Positions 14,569 to 22,186 of a DNA stretch of 37,213 nt are shown one piece after another. The stretch comes from Actinomycetota bacterium. Its GTDB lineage: Bacteria; Actinomycetota; Actinomycetes; Streptosporangiales; Streptosporangiaceae. The stretch spans positions 1 to 37,213 of the forward strand of contig PMSU01000203.1 of the NCBI GenBank assembly GCA_003168255.1, written 5' to 3'. Within the stretch, counting starts at the first letter, position 1. Each line of letters begins with the position of its first letter. Under the pieces are notes generated by a model. That model had not been told where the DNA came from. It did not search any database and worked only from the letters and a program-made list of their open reading frames with translations. The position numbers and the translations under genes were made by a program.

Positions 14569-15783
14569 ATGACGTCTCTCCCGGTCCTGCCCGAGGATGT
14601 AGCCGCCGCCCGCGACCTGCTGCGGGGGACCTTCTCTGCCACTCCTATGCTGCACTCTCGGGTGCTGTCCGAAAGGCTTGGCGGCCCCGTCTACCTGAAG
14701 TGCGAGAACCTTCAGCGCACTGGCTCGTTCAAGGCGCGCGGCGGCTACGTGCGGCTCGCCAGGCTGACCGAGGCGGACCGGTCTCGCGGCGTCGTGGCGG
14801 CCAGCGCGGGCAATCACGCCCAGGGCGTCGCCTTCGCCGCCGTTCCGCTCGGCATCAAGGCCACGGTCTTCATGCCGGAGGGAGCGCCGCTTCCCAAGAT
14901 CGCGGCGACCAGGGGCTACGGCGCGGACGTCATCTTGCACGGCGCGAGCGTCGAGGACGCTATGGCCGCCGCTATCGCCCACTCCCAGGAGCAGGGCAGC
15001 GTCTATATCCACCCCTTCGACCATCCGGACGTGATCGCGGGTCAGGGCACCGTCGGCCTGGAAATCATCGATCAGTGCCCCGACGTGCGCACCATCGCGA
15101 TCCCGGTCGGCGGTGGCGGGCTGGCGGCCGGGGTGGCCGTCGCGGTAAAGGCCCACGACCCCGGCATCCGGATCGTCGGCGCGCAGGCGGCGGCGGCGGC
15201 GCCGCTGCCGCCCTCGATCGCGGCCGGGCATCCGGTGCGGATCGACACGTTGCCGACCATGGCCGACGGCATCACGGTCAGCCACGTCGGTGATCTGACC
15301 TTCCAGATTCTGGCCGAGCTCGCCGACCGCGTCGTAACGGTCTCAGAGGACGGGCTGTCCCGCGCGCTGCTGCTCTGCCTGGAGCGGGCCAAGCAACTCG
15401 TCGAGCCGGCCGGAGCGGCGGGCGTGGCCGCGCTGCTCGAGCACCCCGATGCCTTCGAGCCGCCGATTGTCGCCGTGCTTTCCGGCGGGAACATCGACCC
15501 GCTGCTGCTGGCCAAGGTGCTCAGGCACGGGCTCAGCGCGGCCGGCCGGTACCTCGCGTTCAGGTGCAGGCTGCCCGACCGGCCCGGCGCGCTGGCCACG
15601 CTGCTCCGCGAGCTCGCCGACCTGGGCGCCAATGTCCTTGAGATCGTGCACGAGCGCGTCGCGCTGCGGCTGCACGTGGATGAGGCGGAGGTACTGCTCC
15701 AGATGGAGACCCGCGGGCCTGGTCACTGCGAGGAAGTGATCGGTCAACTGCGGCAGGCGGGCTACACCCTGAACTTCGGCTGA
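14569..15783 (+). CDS. ilvA: Threonine ammonia-lyase with ACT domain
   Basis: Deaminates threonine to 2-oxobutanoate, the entry step to isoleucine; a cytosolic PLP enzyme. The 404 residues have the PLP lysine K55 in TGSFKARGGY and the ASAGNHAQGVA substrate loop. The phosphate-binding VGGGGLAAGVA and VLSGGNIDP follow, and an ACT regulatory domain at about 328-404 (FRCRLPDRPGALATLLRELADLGANVLEIVHER). This is the shorter single-ACT type common in Actinobacteria. Upstream of the ATG there is no clear Shine-Dalgarno, so translation may be leaderless. No leader peptide with branched-chain codons was seen in the 114-bp upstream gap. A strong hairpin follows the stop. Confidence 0.95.
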   Translation: MTSLPVLPEDVAAARDLLRGTFSATPMLHSRVLSERLGGPVYLKCENLQRTGSFKARGGYVRLARLTEADRSRGVVAASAGNHAQGVAFAAVPLGIKATVFMPEGAPLPKIAATRGYGADVILHGASVEDAMAAAIAHSQEQGSVYIHPFDHPDVIAGQGTVGLEIIDQCPDVRTIAIPVGGGGLAAGVAVAVKAHDPGIRIVGAQAAAAAPLPPSIAAGHPVRIDTLPTMADGITVSHVGDLTFQILAELADRVVTVSEDGLSRALLLCLERAKQLVEPAGAAGVAALLEHPDAFEPPIVAVLSGGNIDPLLLAKVLRHGLSAAGRYLAFRCRLPDRPGALATLLRELADLGANVLEIVHERVALRLHVDEAEVLLQMETRGPGHCEEVIGQLRQAGYTLNFG

Positions 15784-15794
15784 CCGCCGGCCGC

Positions 15795-15820
15795 GGTCGG
15801 CCGCGGGGCCGCGGCCGACC
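15795..15820. terminator. Perfect 12-bp hairpin between ilvA and RDD gene
   Basis: GGTCGGCCGCGG at 15795-15806 is the exact reverse complement of 15809-15820, with 2 bases between. It lies between convergent stops 11 bp and 16 bp away, so it can serve both strands. No T-run is present, as usual for many actinobacterial terminators. Confidence 0.65.
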
Positions 15821-15836
15821 TAGGTCCGGGCCCGGA

Positions 15837-16943
15837 TTACCAGGGGGCGCCGCCCTGCTGCCAGTTGCCTGCGACCGGGACGTCGGTCCTGATCACGATG
15901 GTGTGCGCGGCCTTGTCGTGCAGGCACTGCCGTCGCCGGTCCCAGAGCAGCCAGAGTTCGTTGATGATCGCGAAGATGCCGCCGAGCAGCGGGATCACCG
16001 GGATCAGGGCGTATACCGCGGCTCGCTTGGCCGCAGCGGCGCCGCTGATCGGCGACCGGTCATACGCCGACACCACCCTGGTCGAAAGCGCCCGCTTGCC
16101 GATGGTCTGACCCCACTTGGCGTGCTGTAGCGAGTCGTAGAGGAACCAGATCACCGCGCCGATGACGCTGAGTATCCACACCGCGACGAAGAGCTTCCCG
16201 TCGGCCTTGGAGATCGCCGCCTGCGCGCCGGGGGTGTTGAGGTCCGGGTACAGGTTGCTGACCTGCTGGAATCGGTGAAACGGGCCGGAAAGCAGTGGGA
16301 TCGCGATCAGTACCACCACAACGCCGACGATCAGCGTGTCGATGATCCTGCCGAGCAGGCGTCGCCACCATTCGGCCAGGCCGGGTTCTGGGCCGGGCGG
16401 GGAACCGGCCCCGTACGACGGATAGGCGGCGCCGTAGGGCGTGCCGTACGGCTGCGGCTGCGCACCGTACGGGGGCGGCGGCCCGCCGTACTGCTGGGGC
16501 GGCGCACCGTACTGCTGGGGCGGCGCACCGTACTGCTGAGGCGGCCCGCCGTATTGCTGGGGCGGCCCGCCGTACGGTTGCTGCGGCGGGCCATACGGCT
16601 GCTGTGCGCCGTACGGCTGCGTTGGCGGCGCCTGGGGCTGCGGCCCGCCGTATTGCTGGGGCGGCCCGCCGTGCTGCTGCGGTCCCCCGTATTGCGGCGG
16701 CCCCCCGGCTTGCTGCGCCGACCCGTACGGCTGTGGCGACCCGTACTGCGGCGAGGTTCCGTACGGCGGGGGCGGCCCCCCGTATGACTGCTGCCCCTGC
16801 GGTCCCGCGGGCGGTGGCGCGGGCTCGGGCGGGAAGTGCCAGGCACCGGGCGGCGGTGCCGGAGCTGGCGAGCCGTTGTCCTGGTCGCCCGGTGACCCGT
16901 CTGCTGCGGGCTGCCCGCCCATGTTGTCCGGTGGCTGCGTCAT
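15837..16943 (-). CDS. RDD family membrane protein with Q/Y/P/G repeat tail
   Basis: A 368-residue protein. The cytoplasmic N-terminal half, about residues 10-175, is low complexity and dominated by QYGGPP, QPYG and QYGAPP units. The C-terminal half is an RDD domain with three or four hydrophobic segments: RRLLGRIIDTLIVGVVVVLIAIPLL, LFVAVWILSVIGAVIWFLYDSL, and AAVYALIPVIPLLGGIFAIINELWLLWD. GQTIGKRALSTRVV and RQCLHDKAAHTIVI are typical RDD motifs. Function is unknown; RDD proteins have been linked to transport. Two starts are possible, GTG 16958 and ATG 16943. I use the ATG because MTQPP openings are usual, but neither has a strong ribosome site. Confidence 0.88.
   Translation of the reverse strand: MTQPPDNMGGQPAADGSPGDQDNGSPAPAPPPGAWHFPPEPAPPPAGPQGQQSYGGPPPPYGTSPQYGSPQPYGSAQQAGGPPQYGGPQQHGGPPQQYGGPQPQAPPTQPYGAQQPYGPPQQPYGGPPQQYGGPPQQYGAPPQQYGAPPQQYGGPPPPYGAQPQPYGTPYGAAYPSYGAGSPPGPEPGLAEWWRRLLGRIIDTLIVGVVVVLIAIPLLSGPFHRFQQVSNLYPDLNTPGAQAAISKADGKLFVAVWILSVIGAVIWFLYDSLQHAKWGQTIGKRALSTRVVSAYDRSPISGAAAAKRAAVYALIPVIPLLGGIFAIINELWLLWDRRRQCLHDKAAHTIVIRTDVPVAGNWQQGGAPW
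16390..16800 (-). repeat. Imperfect tandem repeat encoding PPQQYGG units
   Basis: Inside the RDD gene a 21-24 base unit encoding Pro-Pro-Gln-Gln-Tyr-Gly-Gly/Ala recurs more than ten times with drift. The most regular copies are between about 16480 and 16580. The frame is kept throughout. Confidence 0.75.
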
Positions 16944-17096
16944 GCGCTCATGATGCACCTGCTACCGCCGCAGGCACCACTCGCCTGGCGGGTTCGTCGG
17001 GCCAGCCGCCCTGCACCTGACATTCGGCAGGTAATGAGCCGGCAAACCGCAGTCCGTTCCCGGCGGGAAGCTCCCGTTCAGCGGATGGGCATTTTG

Positions 17097-17102
17097 TATA
17101 GT
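17097..17102 (+). promoter_or_regulatory. Possible -10 element of the Lrp/AsnC gene
   Basis: TATAGT matches the sigma-70 -10 consensus in 5 of 6 positions and stands out in an AT-rich patch (ttttgtatagt) about 45 bases before the start codon. No convincing -35 is visible at normal spacing. Confidence 0.4.
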
Positions 17103-17146
17103 CTGTGTCCCTCCCTGAGTAGCGTGACAGGAACGGGGATGTGCAG

Positions 17147-17629
17147 GTGGCTGATCTTCTAGACGCCCAGCTCGTCGAGCTTCTCCGCGATGAGCCCAGG
17201 GTCGGCGTGCTCGAAGCGTCCAGGCGGCTGGGCGTAGCGCGGGGAACGGTTCAGGCGCGGCTAGACAGGATGCAGGCCCGCGGCGTCATCACCGGCTTTG
17301 GTCCGGATATCGAGCCGGCCGCCCTGGGCTTCGACGTCACCGCGTTCGTGACCCTGGAGATCCGCCAGGCCGGCGGGCACGACCCGGTGGCGCATGGCCT
17401 GGCCGTGATTCCCGAGGTGCTTGAGGTGCACACGATCACCGGCACGGGCGACATGCTGTGCCGCGTCGTGGCCAGGACGAACGCGGATCTGCAGCGAGTT
17501 ATCGACGCGATCGTGGACGTCGCCGGCGTGGTCAGGGCGTCCACGGTAATCGCGCTCGCGACGCCGCTTCCCTACCGGGTGCTGCCGTTGGTGCGCGCGG
17601 CCGCGGCCGGCGATGGCCTGGCTGGCTGA
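17147..17629 (+). CDS. Lrp/AsnC family transcriptional regulator
   Basis: A DNA-binding regulator of about 160 residues. The N-terminal winged helix-turn-helix is LLDAQLVELLRDEPRVGVLEASRRLGVARGTVQARLDRMQARGVITGFG, at about residues 4-52. The ligand-binding RAM (ACT-like) domain follows with VTAFVTLEIRQAGG, VPEVLEVHTITGTGDMLCRVVARTNADLQ and a VVRASTVIAL strand. Such proteins usually sense an amino acid. GTG at 17141 and GTG at 17147 are both possible; I use 17147, which leaves room after the GGGG at 17135-17138. Its last 58 bases overlap the convergent TetR gene. Targets are unknown, but ilvA is only one gene away. Confidence 0.9.
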   Translation: MADLLDAQLVELLRDEPRVGVLEASRRLGVARGTVQARLDRMQARGVITGFGPDIEPAALGFDVTAFVTLEIRQAGGHDPVAHGLAVIPEVLEVHTITGTGDMLCRVVARTNADLQRVIDAIVDVAGVVRASTVIALATPLPYRVLPLVRAAAAGDGLAG

Positions 17630-18267
17630 CCATCCCGGGTAGCGGGCGGGGCGGCGGCTGGCTCCTGGGCGCAGCCTGCCAGTTCGCGGGCGATGCCGAG
17701 CACTGCCATCCGCAGCTCGCTCGGATCGTCCTCCTCGTCCTGGAAGAGCATCCAGCCGATGCTCAGGCCGCTGGCCGCTACGGCGGCGCTGACTCGCTCG
17801 CGCAGTGACGCCCCAGGCTCGGTGAGCAGCTCGATGAGGGAGCTCATCCGCTCGCGGAACAGTTCGCCGTGCTTCTTGGCCGAAGCCAGGCTGCCCAGCG
17901 CCGCCTGGTTCTGCTGCACCATGCGGTAGACCTGGTGACCGCTGATCACGATGTCGAGGTAGCGGGCCAGGATCTCGCCGCGGACTTCCGATGTCCTGCG
18001 CTGCCGCCTGGCCCAGGCGATGAGGGCATCGACCTGGCCGAAGTAATCGTCCACCAGGCTGTGCACGATGTCCTCTTTGGACCTGAAGTGGTAGTAGAGC
18101 GCCGCCTTGGTGACGCCGAGCCGTTCCGCGATCTCGCGGAGCGAGGTCTTGTCGTAACCCTGCTCGCTGAACAGTTCGACCGCGATGGCCTGGATGCGGG
18201 CACGCGTGTCACCACGGGGATGCGCGCCAGCGCTCTCCGCCGCGTTACCGTTTGCTGCCTCGCCCAT
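17572..18267 (-). CDS. TetR/AcrR family repressor, probably of the adjacent exporter
   Basis: A 231-residue regulator. The N-terminal helix-turn-helix at about residues 22-68 is clear: TRARIQAIAVELFSEQGYDKTSLREIAERLGVTKAALYYHFRSKEDIVHSLV. The helical ligand/dimer domain follows, and the last 30 residues are Ala/Pro rich. It is divergent from the DHA2 exporter at 18458, with repeated inverted sites in between, so it most likely represses that gene and itself. The gene's 3' end runs 58 bases into the convergent Lrp/AsnC coding region. The disordered tail is what is encoded there. The inducer is unknown. Confidence 0.92.
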   Translation of the reverse strand: MGEAANGNAAESAGAHPRGDTRARIQAIAVELFSEQGYDKTSLREIAERLGVTKAALYYHFRSKEDIVHSLVDDYFGQVDALIAWARRQRRTSEVRGEILARYLDIVISGHQVYRMVQQNQAALGSLASAKKHGELFRERMSSLIELLTEPGASLRERVSAAVAASGLSIGWMLFQDEEDDPSELRMAVLGIARELAGCAQEPAAAPPATRDGQPARPSPAAAARTNGSTR

Positions 18268-18359
18268 CGCCTTCTCGCACTCCGCTCGCCTGTCCCTGGC
18301 TGGGCCGACTGGACCGATGTCCTGGGTGGCAGAAATGACCTGACCGGATTCGCCGTAGT

Positions 18360-18443
18360 CTTACTTGACGGCCGGTCAGTGGCTAGCATAGCGTCCAGAC
18401 GACACTAGCCGGTCGGCAAGTAAGTCGCCGGTCGGCAAGTAAG
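18360..18443. promoter_or_regulatory. Three-copy operator-like repeats between TetR and exporter
   Basis: The element CTTACTTGACGGCCGG at 18360-18375 reappears inverted as CCGGTCGGCAAGTAAG at 18409-18424 and again at 18428-18443 (14 of 16 bases matching after inversion). The two inverted copies are direct repeats of each other with a 19-bp period. Within the first, TGACGGCCGGTCA is itself nearly palindromic, a style typical of TetR operators. TTGACG at 18365-18370 and TAGCGT at 18389-18394 (18-bp spacer) could be the exporter promoter, so a bound repressor would cover it. Confidence 0.7.
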
Positions 18444-18457
18444 TAGGAGGCGTGACA

Positions 18458-20011
18458 GTGGCAGCGGCACAGGACGAGACGGACACCGGAGCGCGGTCGG
18501 GGGCCAGGCGCGAAGTCCTGATCGTGTTGCCGGGCCTGCTGCTCGCGATGATCCTCGCGATGCTCGATCAGCTGATCGTAAGCACCGCGCTGCCGCGCAT
18601 CGTCGGAACTCTCGGCGGGGTTACCCACCTGTCCTGGGTGGTCACGGCCTACGTGCTCGCCGCCACCATCACCACGCCGCTGTACGGCAAGCTCGGCGAC
18701 ATGTACGGCCGCAAGCGGCTGATCATAATCGCCATCATGATCTTCCTAGTCGGCTCGGCGCTGTCCGGGGTCGCGCATTCGATGGACCAGCTCATCGCGT
18801 TCCGCGCGGTCCAGGGCCTGGGCGCCGGCGGGCTGATGGTGGGGGCCATCGCGACCCTGGGCGACCTGGTGCCGCCGCGCGAGCGCGGCACCTACATGGG
18901 CTACATGATGGCCGCGATGATGCTTGCCATGATCGCCGGCCCGCTGGTCGGCGGCTACATCACCGACAGCCTCTCCTGGCGCTGGATCTTCTACATCAAC
19001 ATGCCGGTCGGCGGTGCCGCGCTGATCTACCTGGCGGCCACCCTGCACGTGCCGCGGCTCAAGGTGAGCCACAAGATCGACTATCTCGGCGCCGGCCTGC
19101 TCGCCGTGGCCGCCACCGCCATCGTGCTGCTCTCGACCTGGGGCGGTAGCCAGTACGCGTGGGGCTCGCCGCAGATTCTCGGCCTCGCCGCGCTGGCCGT
19201 GGTCACGACAGTCGCATTCTGCCTAGCCGAAGCCAGGGCCGCCGAGCCAGTGCTCCCGCTGCACGTGTTCCGCAACCTCAACTTCACGCTGGTGTCGGCA
19301 ATAAGCTTCATGGCCGGCATCGCGATGTTTGGTGCGCTCACGTTCCTGCCGCTGTACCAGCAGACGGTGCAGCACCTGTCGGCGACCGGTAGCGGCCTGA
19401 TGCTCATCCCGATGATGGCAGGCATGATGGTCACCACGATCCTGGCTGGTCAGGTGACCACCCGCACCGGCCGGTACAAGATCTTTCCCATCCTTGGCGG
19501 GATAGGCATGGCGATCGGCCTGTTCCTGCTGACCCGGCTGAGCGTGAACACCAGCCTGGTCACCAGCGGGCTCTACTTCGCCGTGCTCGGCATCGGCATG
19601 GGCTTCCTGATGAACGTGACGACGATCATCGTGCAGAACAGCGTGCACCCGCGGGACATGGGCGTGGCGAGTAGTTCGCGGACGTTCTTCCAGCAGATCG
19701 GCGGATCGATCGGGGTTTCGGTCTTTGGTGCGATCTTCGCCCGGCGGCTCACCGAGGTGATGACCGCGCGGCTGCCAGGCGTGCACCTGAACGTGGCCGG
19801 CGGTCAGCTCGATCCGGTTACGGTCAACAAGCTGCCCGCGCCGATCCGGCATGACGTCTTCTTCGCGATCACGCATGCCATACAGGGCGTGTTCATCTGG
19901 GCGGCCCCGTCCGCCGTCATCGTGTTCGTGCTCGCCTGGTTCGTCAAGGAAGTCCCGCTACGGGGCCGGGCGCCGGCGGCGGAACAGCCGACGCCCGAAC
20001 TCGTCAGCTAG
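18458..20011 (+). CDS. DHA2-type (14-TM) MFS drug exporter
   Basis: A 517-residue inner-membrane proton-coupled exporter of the EmrB/QacA subfamily. Hydrophobic segments fit 14 helices. Seen are the DQLIVSTALPRIVGTLGG motif of helix 1, GKLGDMYGRKR (motif A, loop 2-3), RAVQGLGAGGLM (motif B), and AGPLVGGYITDSLSWRWIFYINMPVG (motif C region, diagnostic of drug antiporters of this class). GTG at 18452 is only one base behind AGGAGG (18445-18450), whereas GTG at 18458 has 7-base spacing, so I place the start at 18458. The divergent TetR and intervening operators suggest induction by a transported compound. Substrates cannot be predicted. Confidence 0.93.
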   Translation: MAAAQDETDTGARSGARREVLIVLPGLLLAMILAMLDQLIVSTALPRIVGTLGGVTHLSWVVTAYVLAATITTPLYGKLGDMYGRKRLIIIAIMIFLVGSALSGVAHSMDQLIAFRAVQGLGAGGLMVGAIATLGDLVPPRERGTYMGYMMAAMMLAMIAGPLVGGYITDSLSWRWIFYINMPVGGAALIYLAATLHVPRLKVSHKIDYLGAGLLAVAATAIVLLSTWGGSQYAWGSPQILGLAALAVVTTVAFCLAEARAAEPVLPLHVFRNLNFTLVSAISFMAGIAMFGALTFLPLYQQTVQHLSATGSGLMLIPMMAGMMVTTILAGQVTTRTGRYKIFPILGGIGMAIGLFLLTRLSVNTSLVTSGLYFAVLGIGMGFLMNVTTIIVQNSVHPRDMGVASSSRTFFQQIGGSIGVSVFGAIFARRLTEVMTARLPGVHLNVAGGQLDPVTVNKLPAPIRHDVFFAITHAIQGVFIWAAPSAVIVFVLAWFVKEVPLRGRAPAAEQPTPELVS

Positions 20012-20023
20012 ACGGCGCCGCGA

Positions 20024-20524
20024 TCACATGCCCGCGTAGGGCACCGCATCGAGGATCTCTACCGTCGCGCTGCGCCCGTTCGGCAGGTGGTAGGTGGCCC
20101 GCTCGCCAACCTTCTTGCCCGATATCGCGTGGCCCAGCGGCGACCGGGGAGAGTACACGTCGATCGGCGCGCCGCTCTCCTCGCGGGAGGCGAGCAGGAA
20201 GGTGACCTCGTCGCCATCGCTCTCGAACCGCACGGTGACCGTCATCCCCGGCCCGACCACGCCCTCGGTACGGGGCGGGTCGCCGACGCGCGAATTGATC
20301 AGGATGTGCTGCAACTGGTTGATCCGTGCCTCGATCTTGCCCTGCTCCTCCTTGGCGGCGTGGTAGCCGCCGTTCTCCTTCAGGTCTCCCTCTTCGCGGG
20401 CAAACTCGATCTTCTCCGCGATATCGAGGCGCCCCTGGCCAGAGAGGTGGTCAAGCTCGGACTTCAACCGGTCGTACGCCTCCTGGGTGAGCCAAGTGAG
20501 GCTGTCGTCGCGCGTCTCGGTCAC
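20024..20524 (-). CDS. greA: Transcription elongation factor GreA
   Basis: Binds RNA polymerase in the secondary channel and stimulates cleavage of backtracked transcripts. The 166 residues have the N-terminal coiled coil with the acidic tip (AREEGDLKENGGYHAAKEEQGKIEARINQL) and the C-terminal FKBP-like domain (VTVRFESDGDEVTFLLAS, YSPRSPLGHAISGKKVGERATYHLPNGR). The frame is open to 20572, but GTG at 20524 has GAGGAG five bases upstream and gives the family N-terminus (TWLTQEAYDRLKSEL). It converges with the exporter, 12 bp apart, and diverges from mca, a pairing common in actinomycetes. Confidence 0.96.
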   Translation of the reverse strand: MTETRDDSLTWLTQEAYDRLKSELDHLSGQGRLDIAEKIEFAREEGDLKENGGYHAAKEEQGKIEARINQLQHILINSRVGDPPRTEGVVGPGMTVTVRFESDGDEVTFLLASREESGAPIDVYSPRSPLGHAISGKKVGERATYHLPNGRSATVEILDAVPYAGM

Positions 20525-20848
20525 GGGCACTCCTCGAAAGTGGTGCGGCATCTGTAATCCGCCGGGCCTCATGGCGGGCCCCTGGGGGGTAATCCTCTGA
20601 GGTTAACAAGGTCCCCCCAGTGCGTCGCCCTAGTCAATGCCCGGCGGGGAGACGGCATTATGCACGCCATGCCGTCACCGGGTCAATGTGCCCGCTAGGC
20701 ACTCCCCTGACACCCGCGGAATTACGTCGCGTCCGCGGTGCGTTCTGCTGGAGAATGGCTCGTCGGCGCCCTGCCGCCGGCCGGCCCCGCCGGCCGGCTC
20801 GCCCACCAGGTCGCCGGCCGGGCACATTGCGACCCGAGGGGACCTGGC
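20525..20848. other. Divergent greA/mca intergenic region
   Basis: About 320 bp without a supported gene. The mca frame is open back to 20738 but shows no family sequence before about 20870. The region contains one strong inverted repeat (20582-20620). Otherwise nothing distinctive was seen. Confidence 0.5.
20582..20620. repeat. Inverted repeat CTGGGGGG/CCCCCCAG
   Basis: CTGGGGGG at 20582-20589 and CCCCCCAG at 20613-20620 are perfect 8-bp arms 23 bases apart. The spacer is relatively AT-rich and contains CCTCTGAGG. It lies 58 bases upstream of the greA start. It could be an operator or an RNA hairpin in the greA leader. Confidence 0.5.
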
Positions 20849-21787
20849 TTGCCTGCACATACCGAGTTGACCAGCGCGAACGCAGCTTGCGGCGCCGATG
20901 CGGACGCCGCGCCGCTGCGGCTGATGGCCGTACACGCGCACCCGGACGACGAGTCGAGCAAGGGCGGCGCCACGATGGCCCGCTATGTTCGCGAGGGGGT
21001 GGCTGTCCTGGTCTGCACGCTGACCGGCGGCGAGCGCGGCGACATCCTGAACAAGGCGATGGACCGGCCGGAGGTCCGCGCCGACCTGCCCCGGATCCGG
21101 CTGGAAGAGATGGCGCGGGCCCGCGACATCCTCGGCGTGCAGCAGAAATTCCTCGGGTTCACCGACTCCGGGCTGCCCGAGGGTGACCCGCTCCCGCCGC
21201 TGCCCGAGGGCTGCTTCGCCCTGGTGCCCGTCGAGCAGGCGGCGGAGCGCCTGGTCAGGGAAATCCGCTCGTTCCGCCCGCACGTCATGCTCACCTACGA
21301 CGAGCAGGGCGGCTATCCGCATCCGGATCATGTCCAGTGCCACAACGTCAGCGTCGAGGCATTCGGCGCAGCCGCGGACCCGGACAGGTACCCCGGGACG
21401 GGCGAGCCGTGGCAGCCGCTGAAGCTCTACTACTTCGCCAGTTTCCACCGCGCCCGGTACCTGGCGCTGCACGAGGAGATACTGCGGCGCGGGCTCGAGT
21501 CACCGTATGCCGAGTGGTTCGAGTCCTGGGAGAAGCGGGCCGGGGATCGCCGCGAGCTTGAGATCACCACCCGGGTACCGTGCGGCGACTACCTCGGCAT
21601 TCGCGATCAGGCACTGCTGGCCCATGCGACCCAGATCGACCCGCAGAGCGCCTGGTTCGCCTGCCCGCTGGAGGTGCAGCAGGCAGCCTGGCCCACGGAG
21701 GACTACCATCTTGCTAGGTCGCTTGTTGATACCGAGCTACCCGAAGATGACCTGTTCGCAGGGGTACGGGAGAAAGTGTGCCTGTAA
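20849..21787 (+). CDS. mca: Mycothiol S-conjugate amidase
   Basis: Cleaves mycothiol conjugates of electrophiles and antibiotics so that the N-acetylcysteine adduct can be exported; a cytosolic zinc enzyme. The 312-residue product has the LmbE/PIG-L fold. Zinc ligands sit in VHAHPDDESSKGG (H31, D34, at about 29-36) and YPHPDHVQCH (H158-H161). TGGERGDILNKAM, LGFTDSGLPEGD and LTYDEQGGYPHPD favour Mca over the deacetylase MshB. The start is uncertain: TTG at 20849 has GAGGGGA six bases upstream, while TTG at 20867 would also fit. A small membrane-protein gene overlaps its end by 10 bases. The drug exporter nearby is a plausible but unproven functional neighbour. Confidence 0.93.
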   Translation: MPAHTELTSANAACGADADAAPLRLMAVHAHPDDESSKGGATMARYVREGVAVLVCTLTGGERGDILNKAMDRPEVRADLPRIRLEEMARARDILGVQQKFLGFTDSGLPEGDPLPPLPEGCFALVPVEQAAERLVREIRSFRPHVMLTYDEQGGYPHPDHVQCHNVSVEAFGAAADPDRYPGTGEPWQPLKLYYFASFHRARYLALHEEILRRGLESPYAEWFESWEKRAGDRRELEITTRVPCGDYLGIRDQALLAHATQIDPQSAWFACPLEVQQAAWPTEDYHLARSLVDTELPEDDLFAGVREKVCL

Positions 21788-22005
21788 CGGTACTGGCCAG
21801 TGCGTCACCATCCGGCGGGGTCGCGCCCGGTGCGCTGGGCTTCCTTGTCGTGGCCGCGCTCGCGCTGGCGCTGGTCTTCCTGTTTCGCTCGATGAACAAG
21901 CAACTCCGGAAGGTCTCCTCAGATAAACAATATTTTTCCGAACGGCCAGATGCCGGCCCTGCGGTCACCCCGGAGTACCGCGGCGACACCGGCCAGGATT
22001 CTTGA
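21778..22005 (+). CDS. Small single-TM protein coupled to mca
   Basis: A 75-residue protein with one transmembrane helix at about residues 15-36 (APGALGFLVVAALALALVFLFRSMN). A basic stretch (KQLRKVSSDK) and a polar tail of about 25 residues follow. Its GTG at 21778 overlaps the mca stop by 10 bases and has GGGAGA upstream, so translation is probably coupled. Small membrane proteins of this form commonly follow mca in actinomycetes as I recall them. No function is known to me. It may anchor or assist the amidase, which is inference from position only. Confidence 0.75.
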   Translation: MPVTVLASASPSGGVAPGALGFLVVAALALALVFLFRSMNKQLRKVSSDKQYFSERPDAGPAVTPEYRGDTGQDS

Positions 22006-22186
22006 TCACGAAGAATTAGCGCGTAGATCATGCAAGCCCGGCCGGGTGATCGGTCGGCCTGCTCCGCCCACAGCGTCATCCCCGACGTCGCTTGCTGGCA
22101 CTATGCGTGCTTCCAGCGTGTCATGTCGGTCCCGCTGCTAGCGTTCTGCAAGGCTCGAGCCAGGGTCGTTGCCGGGAGTTGCTTTC

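Noticed and set aside
14461..15285. 274-codon minus-strand frame opposite ilvA
   Set aside because: It is an antisense shadow of a strong, family-matched gene, as commonly arises in high-GC DNA.
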